Assembly: GCF_900128495.1 (NCBI RefSeq)
Contig: NZ_LT635801.1
Span: forward strand, 507,997 to 571,996
DNA length: 64,000 bases
Direction of reading: 5' to 3'
Source: Bacteroides ilei
GTDB taxonomy: Bacteria; Bacteroidota; Bacteroidia; Bacteroidales; Bacteroidaceae
Shown one piece after another: positions 52,700 to 64,000 of this stretch. The notes under the pieces were generated by a model. It ran no database searches. It saw nothing but the letters and a program-made list of their open reading frames with translations, and was not told the DNA's origin. The number at the start of each line of letters is the position of its first letter. Within the stretch, counting starts at the first letter, position 1. The translations under genes and the position numbers were made by a program.

Positions 52700-53887
52700 T
52701 CAGTTCCCGTCCTTTTCCAGTGTAATCACGGTTATTTCGGGCCATGCTCCCAGCCTCATGGGGAAGAGCACGTAACCTAATCCGATATTGACGTAGAGTC
52801 CCCGTTTCCCTTCCAGGTAAAGTCCGTTGTGCTCCGGATAGATGAAACGGGAGACGGAAAACCCGAATAGGCTGATCTGCATGTCGTGGGTATGTCCGGA
52901 CAAGGTCAACTGGATATCGCTCTTGGGAAGTACCTCCCGGCGCCAGTGGGTAGGGTCATGGCTCAGCAGCACCTTGAACATGCCGTCGGTTCCGGAAAGT
53001 GCTTCCGGCAGGTTTCCCCGGTTGGGGAAAGGAGGGTTTCCGCTGTTCTCTACACCTATCAGGGCTATCGAATCATTTCCTCGCCTGAGTATGGCATGGG
53101 CATTGTTCAGCATGTGCCATCCCATTCTCCTTTCGCGCGATATGAGTGAGTCTATGTTATTCTGGCGATCGGCTTCACTTTTCCACCGTGAGTACATGGC
53201 ATAGTCGTGGTTCCCGAGAACGGAATACACTCCGTCTTTGGCCGTGAGTTGTGACAATTCCGGTATAAACTCCAGCATTTCGTCGGCATTGCTATTTACC
53301 AGGTCGCCTGTAAATACGGCCAGATCTGGTTTCAGGGAGTTACAGATGCCGATGGCCTTCTGTATCGCCTTGCCGTTTCCGGTCCAGCTTCCGGTGTGGA
53401 GGTCGGATATCTGCAGGATGCGGTACCCCCGGAAAGCTTCGGGCAGGTCGGGGGAACGGAAGGTCACTTCCCTTACCTGGAAGTTTTCTTTGCCTTTTAT
53501 TGCACCGAACAGCACGTATACAAATGAAACCAGTGCGATGGCGGTACTTAGCAAGACTTCCACCCTTTTTCCATACATCTGGTTATACGGGACATAGCAT
53601 TTCCGTGCGGTCCATTCACAAAAGCGGATAAACAGGCTCGACAGGGTAAACGCTACTTTCGGAATGGCTACGCACAGGCATACGATAAGAAAAATGCCGG
53701 TAACGTTCCGGTAGGCGTTATGAAATATGGCAATGACGGCAAATGCCAGCAGCAACAGGATTGTGGGAGACCAGAACAGGCGCTTGATCCATCGCCGGCC
53801 GGTATTCCGCAGGTAGGTACGGTGTATGTACCAATCGGGAAGGAGGAACATGACGAGGAATGCCAATATGACTCTGAGTAATATCAT
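52700..53887 (-). CDS. Membrane-bound metallophosphoesterase (YkuE/YaeI-like)
   Basis: 395 residues. Four membrane helices in the first 150 residues precede a calcineurin-type domain with the complete metal motif set: QISDLHTGSW, FTGDLVNSNADE, VLGNHDYAM, LSHDP and LSGHTHDMQISLFG. Related proteins such as LpxH-like or YaeI act on lipid or nucleotide phosphoesters at the membrane. The substrate is unknown. It lies 9 bases after the MetH activation-domain gene, at the end of the operon beginning with the mannose synthase. Confidence 0.88.
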   Translation of the reverse strand: MILLRVILAFLVMFLLPDWYIHRTYLRNTGRRWIKRLFWSPTILLLLAFAVIAIFHNAYRNVTGIFLIVCLCVAIPKVAFTLSSLFIRFCEWTARKCYVPYNQMYGKRVEVLLSTAIALVSFVYVLFGAIKGKENFQVREVTFRSPDLPEAFRGYRILQISDLHTGSWTGNGKAIQKAIGICNSLKPDLAVFTGDLVNSNADEMLEFIPELSQLTAKDGVYSVLGNHDYAMYSRWKSEADRQNNIDSLISRERRMGWHMLNNAHAILRRGNDSIALIGVENSGNPPFPNRGNLPEALSGTDGMFKVLLSHDPTHWRREVLPKSDIQLTLSGHTHDMQISLFGFSVSRFIYPEHNGLYLEGKRGLYVNIGLGYVLFPMRLGAWPEITVITLEKDGN

Positions 53888-53896
53888 ATCTGTTCT

Positions 53897-54802
53897 TTAG
53901 TTTTGTAGATTGCCTAGTAGAAATTTTCTTGTCTTGCCTACGTCGTAACCGCGGCGTGCCGAATAGTCGGCAAGTTGTTCTTCATCGATTTTCCCGACCG
54001 CGAAATAGCGTGATGCCGGATGTGAGAACATGAGTCCGCAAACGGAGGCATGAGGTTGCATCATACCGTTTTCGGTCAGCCTGATCCCTATGAGTCCCAT
54101 GTGTATCAGTTTGTCCAGAAGAAAGCTTACCGATATATCCGGCAGGGAAGGATAGCCTACCGCCGGACGTATGCCCTGGTATTCCTCATCCAACAATTGC
54201 TTGATGGTGAGGTTTTCGTCTTTCGCATATCCCCATACTTCTTTCCGTACATGTTCGTGTATCTTTTCGGCGGCGGCTTCGGCCAACCGTTCTCCCAGTG
54301 TCTTGATGAGCATGTGCTGATAGTCGTCATGCCTGAACTCCTCTTCCATCTTTTCGTCGATGGTGGTGGCGAATCCTCCTACGGTATCTTTGATGCCCGA
54401 AGATAGGGGACGTACAAAATCGCTCAGGCAAAGGAACGGGTCGTCGGGCCGGATACGGGTCTGCTGGCGGAGCAACGGGAAGACACTTCCGTCAAGAATC
54501 AGGTTGTCTCCGTCCGAATTGGCGTCCATCAGTTTATATAAAGAGTATACCTGGTAGCGCATGTCTACCTGGTTAAGCATGTGGACCGCATCCTGATAGA
54601 GCCGTACCGCTTCGGTAGCCTTCGGCCTGTCTTCTTCCGGAAAACCCGCAATCCATCCGGCCCGGCAGGAGTCACAACCGTGAATTCCGGCGATTGCCGC
54701 AAACCGGGGCTGGAACCCCCATGCGTGGAAGAAATAGATCCAGTTGATGTATTCTGCCAATTCGTGAATCTGATAGGTTACGGTCGTTATGGCTGTCTGC
54801 AT
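53897..54802 (-). CDS. Stand-alone MetH reactivation domain (B12-dependent methionine synthase activation)
   Basis: 301 residues. The segment YQGIRPAVGYPSLPDISVSFLL is the SAM-binding motif R-P-A-x-G-Y-P of the MetH C-terminal activation domain. Upstream blocks (AEAAAEKIHEHVRKEVWGY, IKQLLDEEYQGI, SRYFAVGKIDEEQLADYSARRG) follow the same domain. Usually this domain is the last part of a ~1200-residue methionine synthase that re-methylates oxidised cob(II)alamin. Here it is a separate gene with no B12-binding or methyltransferase domains nearby, so the synthase is presumably split and its other part lies elsewhere. Third gene of the operon, 21 bases after pyrC. Confidence 0.88.
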   Translation of the reverse strand: MQTAITTVTYQIHELAEYINWIYFFHAWGFQPRFAAIAGIHGCDSCRAGWIAGFPEEDRPKATEAVRLYQDAVHMLNQVDMRYQVYSLYKLMDANSDGDNLILDGSVFPLLRQQTRIRPDDPFLCLSDFVRPLSSGIKDTVGGFATTIDEKMEEEFRHDDYQHMLIKTLGERLAEAAAEKIHEHVRKEVWGYAKDENLTIKQLLDEEYQGIRPAVGYPSLPDISVSFLLDKLIHMGLIGIRLTENGMMQPHASVCGLMFSHPASRYFAVGKIDEEQLADYSARRGYDVGKTRKFLLGNLQN

Positions 54803-54823
54803 ACGATTGTTGTGTATAGGGTT

Positions 54824-56167
54824 TTAACGTTCGAAAATGAGTGCTTGTCCACGGTTGTCTTTATTTACTTTTCCGTCGGTGTAGGCCAGGTTGCCGTTGA
54901 CAAAAGTCTTTTCCACTTTTGCGTGGAAGGTGCGTCCTTCCATCGGGCTCCATCCGCATTTGCTTTCAATGCATCCGGTGGTGACGGTCCATGTCTTTTC
55001 GGGGTTGACCAGAACCAGGTCGGCCTGGTATCCAGGTCGGATGAAACCACGCCTGCTTATCTGGTATAGTTCGGCCGGTGCATGACACATTTTCTGTACC
55101 AGTTGCTCGATGGTCAATACTCCTTCGCGGACCAGTTCCATTATGCTGACCAGCGAGAATTGCAGGGTAGGCATACCCGAAACGGCTTTCAACGCCCCTC
55201 CGTTCTTTTCACTCAGCAGATGAGGAGCATGATCGGTACCTATTACATCAATCAGGTTGGTTGTCAACGCCTGGCGGAGGGCGTCCCGGTCGGCACGGGT
55301 CTTTATGCTGGGATTACATTTGATGCGCGTACCCAGTGTCTTGTAGTCTTCATCACAGAACATCAGGTGAGAGACGCAGGCCTCGGCCGTTATCTTTTTC
55401 TGGCCGATGGGTTTGTCTTCGAACAGGCTGAGCTCCCGGGCCGTACTGACGTGAAGGATGTGGAGGCGGGCTCCGGTTTCACGTGCCAGTCTGACCGCAA
55501 GTGAAGACGATTCGAAACATGCTTTTTCACTACGTATAAGCGGGTGGAAACTGATGTCCGGGTCTTCTCCGTATCTGGCCTTGAAGAGTTCCGTGTTTTC
55601 ACGGATGATATTCTGGTCCTCGCAATGGGTCGCAATCAACATTCCTGCATTGGAGAAAATCTTGCGCAGGGCTTCCATCCGGTCTACCAGCATGTTACCG
55701 GTACTGGCTCCCATGAATAGCTTGATACCGCAAACGTGGGTCTTGTCAAGTGATGGAAGCAGATCGGCGTTGTTGTTGGTCGCTCCGAAATAGAAAGAGT
55801 AGTTTGTAATACATTTGGTAGCCGCATCCGTGAATTTGGCATCGAGAGCCTCGAGGGTTGTTGTCTGGGGGATGCAGTTCGGCATATCCATGAACGAGGT
55901 GACTCCACCTGCCGCCGCCGCCGCCGTTTCGGTAGCCATATCGGCTTTATGGGTCAGTCCGGGATCACGGAAATGTACATGGTCATCAATGATACCGGGC
56001 AACAGGAAAAGTCCGGTTGCATCTATTGTCTCATCACATGAAACCGAAGGAATCTGGTCTCCACCTTCCAGTACTTCTGCTATTTTTTCATTCTCGATAA
56101 CAACCGAACCAAGGAACTTACGGCCTTCATTGACGATTGTTGCGTTTCGTATCCATGTACGTTTCAT
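54824..56167 (-). CDS. pyrC: Dihydroorotase
   Basis: 447 residues, class I-type dihydroorotase. It cyclises carbamoyl-aspartate to dihydroorotate in pyrimidine synthesis. The zinc motif DDHVHFRDPGLTHKAD is intact, as are LFMGASTGNM, LIATHCEDQ, LHILHVSTARE and VIGTDHAPHLLSEK, which carries the catalytic aspartate. The start overlaps the stop of the mannose synthase gene by four bases (ATGA), showing translational coupling. Confidence 0.95.
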   Translation of the reverse strand: MKRTWIRNATIVNEGRKFLGSVVIENEKIAEVLEGGDQIPSVSCDETIDATGLFLLPGIIDDHVHFRDPGLTHKADMATETAAAAAGGVTSFMDMPNCIPQTTTLEALDAKFTDAATKCITNYSFYFGATNNNADLLPSLDKTHVCGIKLFMGASTGNMLVDRMEALRKIFSNAGMLIATHCEDQNIIRENTELFKARYGEDPDISFHPLIRSEKACFESSSLAVRLARETGARLHILHVSTARELSLFEDKPIGQKKITAEACVSHLMFCDEDYKTLGTRIKCNPSIKTRADRDALRQALTTNLIDVIGTDHAPHLLSEKNGGALKAVSGMPTLQFSLVSIMELVREGVLTIEQLVQKMCHAPAELYQISRRGFIRPGYQADLVLVNPEKTWTVTTGCIESKCGWSPMEGRTFHAKVEKTFVNGNLAYTDGKVNKDNRGQALIFER

Positions 56168-56919
56168 AATTTTTCATGTTTTTTTTGCGGATATTTCTTG
56201 AACCAGCTGTCCCATTTGAGTCGGATAACACCGAATACGGCTTCGCCGAAAATGCTGCTGTTCATCTTGGAGGTTCCTAAAACACGGTTGACGAAGATGA
56301 CAGGGACTTCCACCACTTTAAACCCACATTTGTAGGCCGTGAATTTCATTTCAATCTGGAAGGCATATCCTTTGAAGCGGATCTTGTCGAGATCGATTGT
56401 CTCAAGGACTTCCCGGCGGTAGCATTTGAATCCGGCGGTAGTGTCGTGGATGGGTACTCCGGTGATGATACGCACATATTTTGAGGCGAAATAAGACATC
56501 AGTACACGTCCCATAGGCCAGTTCACCACGTTGACTCCGCTTACATAACGTGAACCGATTGCTACGTCGCCTCCGTCATCGTGACAGGCTTTATACAATC
56601 GGGGCAGGTCGTCCGGATTATGGCTGAAGTCTGCATCCATTTCGAATATGTAGTCGTATTTTTTTTCAATGGCCCATTTGAATCCGGTAATGTAGGCCGT
56701 ACCTAAGCCTAACTTACCCTGACGTTCGATCATGAAAAGCCGGTCGGGGAATTCCTTCTGGAGACGGCGTACAATGTCTGCCGTACCGTCGGGCGAATTG
56801 TCTTCAATAATCAGGATATGGAAGCATTTTTCCAGTCCGAATACGGCACGGATGATATTTTCAATATTTTCCTTCTCATTATAAGTAGGAATAATTACGA
56901 TACTGTCACTTGTCTGCAT
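56164..56919 (-). CDS. Polyprenol-phosphate mannose synthase (GT2)
   Basis: 251 residues. Glycosyltransferase family 2 with IIPTYNEKENIENII, LIIEDNSPDGTADIV and the DxD-type motif FEMDADFSHNPDDLPRL, followed by VSGVNVVNWPMGRVLMSYFAS. The set matches dolichol- or undecaprenyl-phosphate mannosyltransferases that move mannose from GDP-mannose to a lipid carrier. In Bacteroidetes this supplies mannosyl donors for periplasmic O-glycosylation or surface glycans (inference). It is the first gene of the operon, with a -7 box TATCTTTG at 56940-56947. Confidence 0.93.
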   Translation of the reverse strand: MQTSDSIVIIPTYNEKENIENIIRAVFGLEKCFHILIIEDNSPDGTADIVRRLQKEFPDRLFMIERQGKLGLGTAYITGFKWAIEKKYDYIFEMDADFSHNPDDLPRLYKACHDDGGDVAIGSRYVSGVNVVNWPMGRVLMSYFASKYVRIITGVPIHDTTAGFKCYRREVLETIDLDKIRFKGYAFQIEMKFTAYKCGFKVVEVPVIFVNRVLGTSKMNSSIFGEAVFGVIRLKWDSWFKKYPQKKHEKL

Positions 56920-56939
56920 ACCTCTATTCTTATTTGGTG

Positions 56940-56947
56940 CAAAGATA
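56940..56947 (-). promoter_or_regulatory. -7 box of the mannose synthase-pyrC operon
   Basis: Reverse complement reads TATCTTTG followed by C, 21 bases before the start codon of the first gene. Confidence 0.6.
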
Positions 56948-56961
56948 GTTATTTTAATACG

Positions 56962-60359
<3,398 letters not shown>

Positions 60360-60388
60360 AGGTCTTGATTTTGTCTGTTTGTTACTTG

Positions 60389-60396
60389 CAAATGTA
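60389..60396 (-). promoter_or_regulatory. -7 box of the TPR-esterase genes
   Basis: Reverse complement reads TACATTTG, 29 bases before the TPR gene start; supports the start at 60359. Confidence 0.55.
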
Positions 60397-60523
60397 ATAA
60401 TAATTTTTGGATGCTTCTTTTTTAAGTTTATAAAAGTGGGATGACACGCTTTACGGAACGGAAGGAAAGGGAGAATATCCGACAAATACGGAGGGAAGGA
60501 TTCCATTGAATATAATTATTTTA

Positions 60524-60531
60524 TAATTTTG
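60524..60531 (+). promoter_or_regulatory. -7 box of mfd
   Basis: TAATTTTG followed by C, 21 bases before the start codon at 60553. AAAGG directly before that ATG is the ribosome binding site. Confidence 0.6.
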
Positions 60532-60552
60532 CAACCGTTTAGAATTGAAAGG

Positions 60553-63500
60553 ATGGAAATAGCAGAACTTCAACGTATTTATGCCAAGCATCCTAATTTT
60601 GAAGGCTTGGCCAGACTGGTGGCAGACAAGGAAATCCGTACGGTTTTTCTGGAAGGTGTGCATGCTTCGTGCACTTCGTTGTTCGCCTCCGCATTTCTGA
60701 AGAAGATTAATCGTGTGCAGGTATTTATCCTGAATGATCTGGAGGAAGCAGGGTATTTTTATCATGACATGGTGCAGGTGAATGGTGATGGACAGATCCT
60801 GTTTTTTCCGTCTTCTTACCGGAGAGCCATAAAATATGGGCAGAAGGATGCGGCCAATGAGATTCTCCGTACTGAGGTGTTGAGCCGTCTGGAAAAGAAG
60901 GAGCCCGTGGCGGTTGTCACGTATCCGGATGCACTGGCCGAAAAGGTCGTTTCACAGAAAATCTTGAGTGACCGGACTTTGAAGTTGAATGTAGGCCAGC
61001 ATATCGATACGGATACCATAACCCGGAAATTGGTGGATTTTGGTTTTGAGCATGTCGATTATGTGTATGAGCCGGGACAATTTGCCACGCGCGGGAGTAT
61101 TCTGGATGTCTATTCCTTTGCTTCGGAATATCCGTACCGGATCGACTTTTTCGGTGATGAAATAGATAGCATACGTAGTTTTGAGGTAGAATCCCAGTTG
61201 TCGAAGGAGAAAAAGGAGGATATAAGTATTGTGCCGGAGCTTACCCAAAGTTGTGAGGGAGACATCGGTTTCCTTGATTTCATACCGGAAGATTCCATCT
61301 TGTGGGTGAAGGATTTGCAATGGGTCCGCGAGAAGATCCAGGCGGCACACGACGAGGTTCTTTCTCCCCAAGCCTTGCAGGCGTATGAAGGGGAACAGAC
61401 CGATCTGATGAATCTGGAGAAGAAATTGATAGACGGAGCCCTGTTTGCGACGAAGGCGCTTGGCTTCCAGAGAATTGATTTCGGAAATAAGGCTACGGGG
61501 ACTCCTCAGGCCAAGCTGACGTTTAACACTTCCATACAGCCTATTTTCCATAAGAATTTTGATCTGGTGGCGGGTACGTTGACCGATTACCTCCAACGGG
61601 GGTATAAGATCTATATCTGTTCTGATAGTGTGAAGCAGACCGATCGCCTGAAGGATATCTTTCAGGAACGGGGAGACCAAATTGATTTTATTCCTGTAGA
61701 CCGGACCTTGCATGAGGGGTTCATTGATCATACCTTGAAGTGCTGTATCTTTACAGACCATCAGATTTTTGACCGTTTCCATAAATATAATCTCCGGAGT
61801 GATAAGGCCAGAAGCGGTAAGGTTGCTTTGTCATTGAAGGAGCTGAACATGTTCGAACCCGGAGACTATGTGGTACATATAGATCACGGTATCGGCCGGT
61901 TTGCAGGGTTGGTGCGTATTCCGAATGGAAATACTACCCAGGAAGTCATCAAACTGGTATATCAGAACGATGATGTGGTTTTTGTATCTATCCATTCGTT
62001 GCATAAGATTTCCAAATATAAAGGGAAGGAAGGTGAACAGCCGAAGATAAGCAAACTGGGCACAGGGGCTTGGGAAAAGATGAAGGAGCGGACTAAAACC
62101 AAGATCAAGGATATTGCCCGTGATCTTATCAAGCTCTATTCGCAACGCAAGCAGGAAAAAGGTTTCAAGTTCAGTCCCGATAGTTTCCTGCAACATGAAC
62201 TGGAGGCGAGCTTCATTTATGAGGATACTCCCGACCAGTTGAAGGCTACTCAGGAAGTGAAGGCCGATATGGAAAGCGACCGTCCGATGGACCGGCTGGT
62301 ATGTGGGGATGTCGGGTTCGGTAAGACTGAAGTTGCTATACGGGCGGCTTTCAAGGCCGTTGCCGACAATAAGCAGGTGGCGGTGCTGGTTCCTACTACG
62401 GTCTTGGCTTACCAGCATTTCCAGACATTCAAGAAACGTCTGGAAGGTTTGCCGTGCAAGGTGGAATACCTGAGTCGTGCACGTTCTGCTAAAGATACCT
62501 CACGTATCTTGAAAGAATTGGCGGCAGGCGATATCAATATATTGATCGGTACCCATAAAATCATAGGGAAGAGTGTCAAGTTCAAGGATTTGGGGCTGCT
62601 GGTTATCGATGAAGAGCAGAAGTTCGGTGTGAGCGTGAAGGAGAAATTGCGCCAGTTGAAGGTGAACGTGGATACATTGACCATGACCGCTACGCCTATT
62701 CCGCGTACATTGCAATTTTCGTTGATGGGGGCGCGTGACTTGTCGGTTATCCAGACTCCACCTCCCAACCGTTATCCTATCCAGACCGAGGTCCATACGT
62801 TCAATGAGGAAATCATTACCGAGGCCATCAATTTTGAAATGAGCCGTAACGGACAGGTGTTTTTCGTCAACAACCGGATTCAGAACCTTCAGGAGCTGAA
62901 GGCTATGATTCTGCGTAATATCCCCGATTGCCGAGTATGCATCGGACATGGGCAGATGCAGCCCGAAGAGCTTGAGAAGATTATTTTCGATTTTGTGAAT
63001 TATGACTATGACGTGTTGCTGGCCACTACAATCATTGAAAGTGGAATTGATATACCGAATGCCAATACCATCATTATTAACCAGGCACAGAACTTCGGCT
63101 TGAGTGATCTGCACCAGATGCGGGGACGTGTAGGACGTAGCAACAAGAAGGCCTTCTGTTACTTGTTGGCTCCTCCGTTGGCCAGTCTTACCCCCGAAGC
63201 CAAACGCCGTTTGCAGGCCATAGAGAACTTCAGTGATCTGGGAAGCGGTATTCATATTGCCATGCAGGATCTGGATATACGCGGGGCTGGAAACATGTTG
63301 GGAGCCGAACAGAGCGGATTTATTGCCGATCTGGGATATGAGACTTACCAGAAGATTCTGGCTGAGGCTGTTACCGAACTGAAGAATGAAGAATTTGCCG
63401 ACCTTTATGCCGATGAGATCAAGGCTGGGGAGGAGCGGTTCAGCGGAGATGAGTTTGTCGATGAATGTACGGTCGAAAGCGATCTGGAACTTTTGTTCCC

Positions 63501-63915
63501 GAACGAATACATACCGAGCAGTAGCGAGCGTATGTTGGTGTACCGTGAATTGGACAAGCTGGAACTTGACAGGGATGTAGAGGCTTTTAAGGCAAGGCTT
63601 GTCGACCGGTTTGGCAAGATTCCTCCCGAAGGCGAAGAGCTTATCCGCATCGTTCCGTTACGGCGTTTGGCGAAACGGTTGGGAGTGGAGAAAGCGGTCT
63701 TGAAGGCAGGACGTATGACTCTGTATTTTGTCAGCAACCTGGAAAGCCCCTATTATCAGAGTGATGCGTTTGGGAAAGTTATCAACTATATGGCCAAATA
63801 TCCCCGTAACTGTAATTTACGTGAGCAGAACGGAAAGCGCAGTATGGTGGTCAAGGATGTGACCAGTGTAGAGCAGGGGGTACGTATCCTGCAGGAAATA
63901 ATAAGCTTGTCTTGA
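60553..63915 (+). CDS. mfd: Transcription-repair coupling factor
   Basis: 1120 residues from the ATG at 60553; an in-frame TTG at 60529 lies inside the promoter. Mfd displaces RNA polymerase stalled at DNA lesions and recruits UvrA. The N-terminal UvrB-homology region (about 1-420) is followed by the RNA polymerase interaction domain (PGDYVVHIDHGIGRFAGLVRI). The RecG-like motor follows: Walker A VCGDVGFGKTEVAIRAAF, DEEQKFGV (a DEEQ variant of DExx), TMTATPIPRTLQFS, ATTIIESGIDIPNANTI and QMRGRVGRSNKKAFCYLL. A C-terminal TRCF domain ends the protein. Length is typical. Complete within the window. Confidence 0.96.
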   Translation: MEIAELQRIYAKHPNFEGLARLVADKEIRTVFLEGVHASCTSLFASAFLKKINRVQVFILNDLEEAGYFYHDMVQVNGDGQILFFPSSYRRAIKYGQKDAANEILRTEVLSRLEKKEPVAVVTYPDALAEKVVSQKILSDRTLKLNVGQHIDTDTITRKLVDFGFEHVDYVYEPGQFATRGSILDVYSFASEYPYRIDFFGDEIDSIRSFEVESQLSKEKKEDISIVPELTQSCEGDIGFLDFIPEDSILWVKDLQWVREKIQAAHDEVLSPQALQAYEGEQTDLMNLEKKLIDGALFATKALGFQRIDFGNKATGTPQAKLTFNTSIQPIFHKNFDLVAGTLTDYLQRGYKIYICSDSVKQTDRLKDIFQERGDQIDFIPVDRTLHEGFIDHTLKCCIFTDHQIFDRFHKYNLRSDKARSGKVALSLKELNMFEPGDYVVHIDHGIGRFAGLVRIPNGNTTQEVIKLVYQNDDVVFVSIHSLHKISKYKGKEGEQPKISKLGTGAWEKMKERTKTKIKDIARDLIKLYSQRKQEKGFKFSPDSFLQHELEASFIYEDTPDQLKATQEVKADMESDRPMDRLVCGDVGFGKTEVAIRAAFKAVADNKQVAVLVPTTVLAYQHFQTFKKRLEGLPCKVEYLSRARSAKDTSRILKELAAGDINILIGTHKIIGKSVKFKDLGLLVIDEEQKFGVSVKEKLRQLKVNVDTLTMTATPIPRTLQFSLMGARDLSVIQTPPPNRYPIQTEVHTFNEEIITEAINFEMSRNGQVFFVNNRIQNLQELKAMILRNIPDCRVCIGHGQMQPEELEKIIFDFVNYDYDVLLATTIIESGIDIPNANTIIINQAQNFGLSDLHQMRGRVGRSNKKAFCYLLAPPLASLTPEAKRRLQAIENFSDLGSGIHIAMQDLDIRGAGNMLGAEQSGFIADLGYETYQKILAEAVTELKNEEFADLYADEIKAGEERFSGDEFVDECTVESDLELLFPNEYIPSSSERMLVYRELDKLELDRDVEAFKARLVDRFGKIPPEGEELIRIVPLRRLAKRLGVEKAVLKAGRMTLYFVSNLESPYYQSDAFGKVINYMAKYPRNCNLREQNGKRSMVVKDVTSVEQGVRILQEIISLS

Positions 63916-63970
63916 CGGTTCTGTAACAAAAAGATTGCATTGCTGTTTCATTTTGTGGTAGATGTCCTTT

Positions 63971-64000
63971 CCATGTCCGTAAAATAAAGACGGATATGGA
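63971..64000. terminator. Inverted repeat after mfd at the window edge
   Basis: TCCATGTCCGT and ACGGATATGGA pair with one mismatch around an A-rich loop at the end of the window. It may be the mfd terminator, but the T-tract would lie outside. Confidence 0.4.

Overview
The window looks like a chromosomal segment of a gut Bacteroidales species, Bacteroides or Phocaeicola-like. Supporting signs are the -33 TTTG / -7 TAnnTTTG promoters upstream of many genes, Mfa/FimA-type fimbriae, tandem S46 dipeptidyl-peptidases, a class II ribonucleotide reductase with a C-terminal zinc ribbon, a GH95 fucosidase, and several Bacteroidetes DUF lipoproteins. It is mostly housekeeping sequence with one clear accessory locus, the fimbrial operon at 16.7-29.5 kb.

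Layout. 0-3 kb: TCA operon acn(partial)-icd-gltA. 3-7 kb: a two-gene glycan-degrading unit (GH95, GH8), then folB on the opposite strand. 7.4-12.6 kb: nrdJ, a nitroreductase and dnaA. 12.9-16.7 kb: an MCE-domain protein, a cell-wall amidase, TspO and FolD. 16.7-29.5 kb (minus strand): an 11-kb, eight-gene operon running from DUF3575 and DUF3868/OmpA proteins through major fimbrillin, anchor, minor subunit, large tip protein and a thioredoxin-like lipoprotein to a protein with five helix-turn-helix modules. Upstream lies a ~300-bp AT-rich segment bounded by perfect 24-bp inverted repeats, and beyond it a tyrosine recombinase gene. 29.7-30 kb: two tandem tRNA-His genes. 30-38.3 kb: a DUF3352-like protein, MFS transporter, pheS, DUF4348 lipoprotein, murB, a metallo-beta-lactamase-fold hydrolase, nth and corA. 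38.3-39.2 kb: about 900 bp without genes, rich in repeats. 39.2-41 kb: a queuosine operon (transporter-queC-queF) with a preQ1-I-like riboswitch candidate. 41-46 kb: dnaX, a DivIC-like gene, an acyltransferase and a membrane-protein/cytidylate-kinase fusion. 46-51 kb: a DPP11-like and a DPP7-like peptidase in tandem. 51-64 kb: a DUF4369 lipoprotein, plsC, a four-gene operon (polyprenol-phosphate mannose synthase, pyrC, MetH activation domain, metallophosphoesterase), a CE1 esterase with a TPR protein, and mfd.

The most interesting system is the fimbrial operon with its apparent promoter switch. Each inverted-repeat arm has the form expected of a tyrosine-recombinase core site: 8-bp inverted half-sites around a 7-bp asymmetric spacer. 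Inside the segment a perfect -7 box points toward the fimbrial genes, so the sequenced orientation appears to be ON. Invertible promoters of this kind are an established theme in Bacteroides. What looks less familiar here is the multi-HTH protein and the thioredoxin-like lipoprotein at the end of the switched operon.

Several intergenic regions also carry short degenerate direct repeats, some overlapping stop codons, which the genes do not explain. All calls come from reading the sequence; no database search was run.
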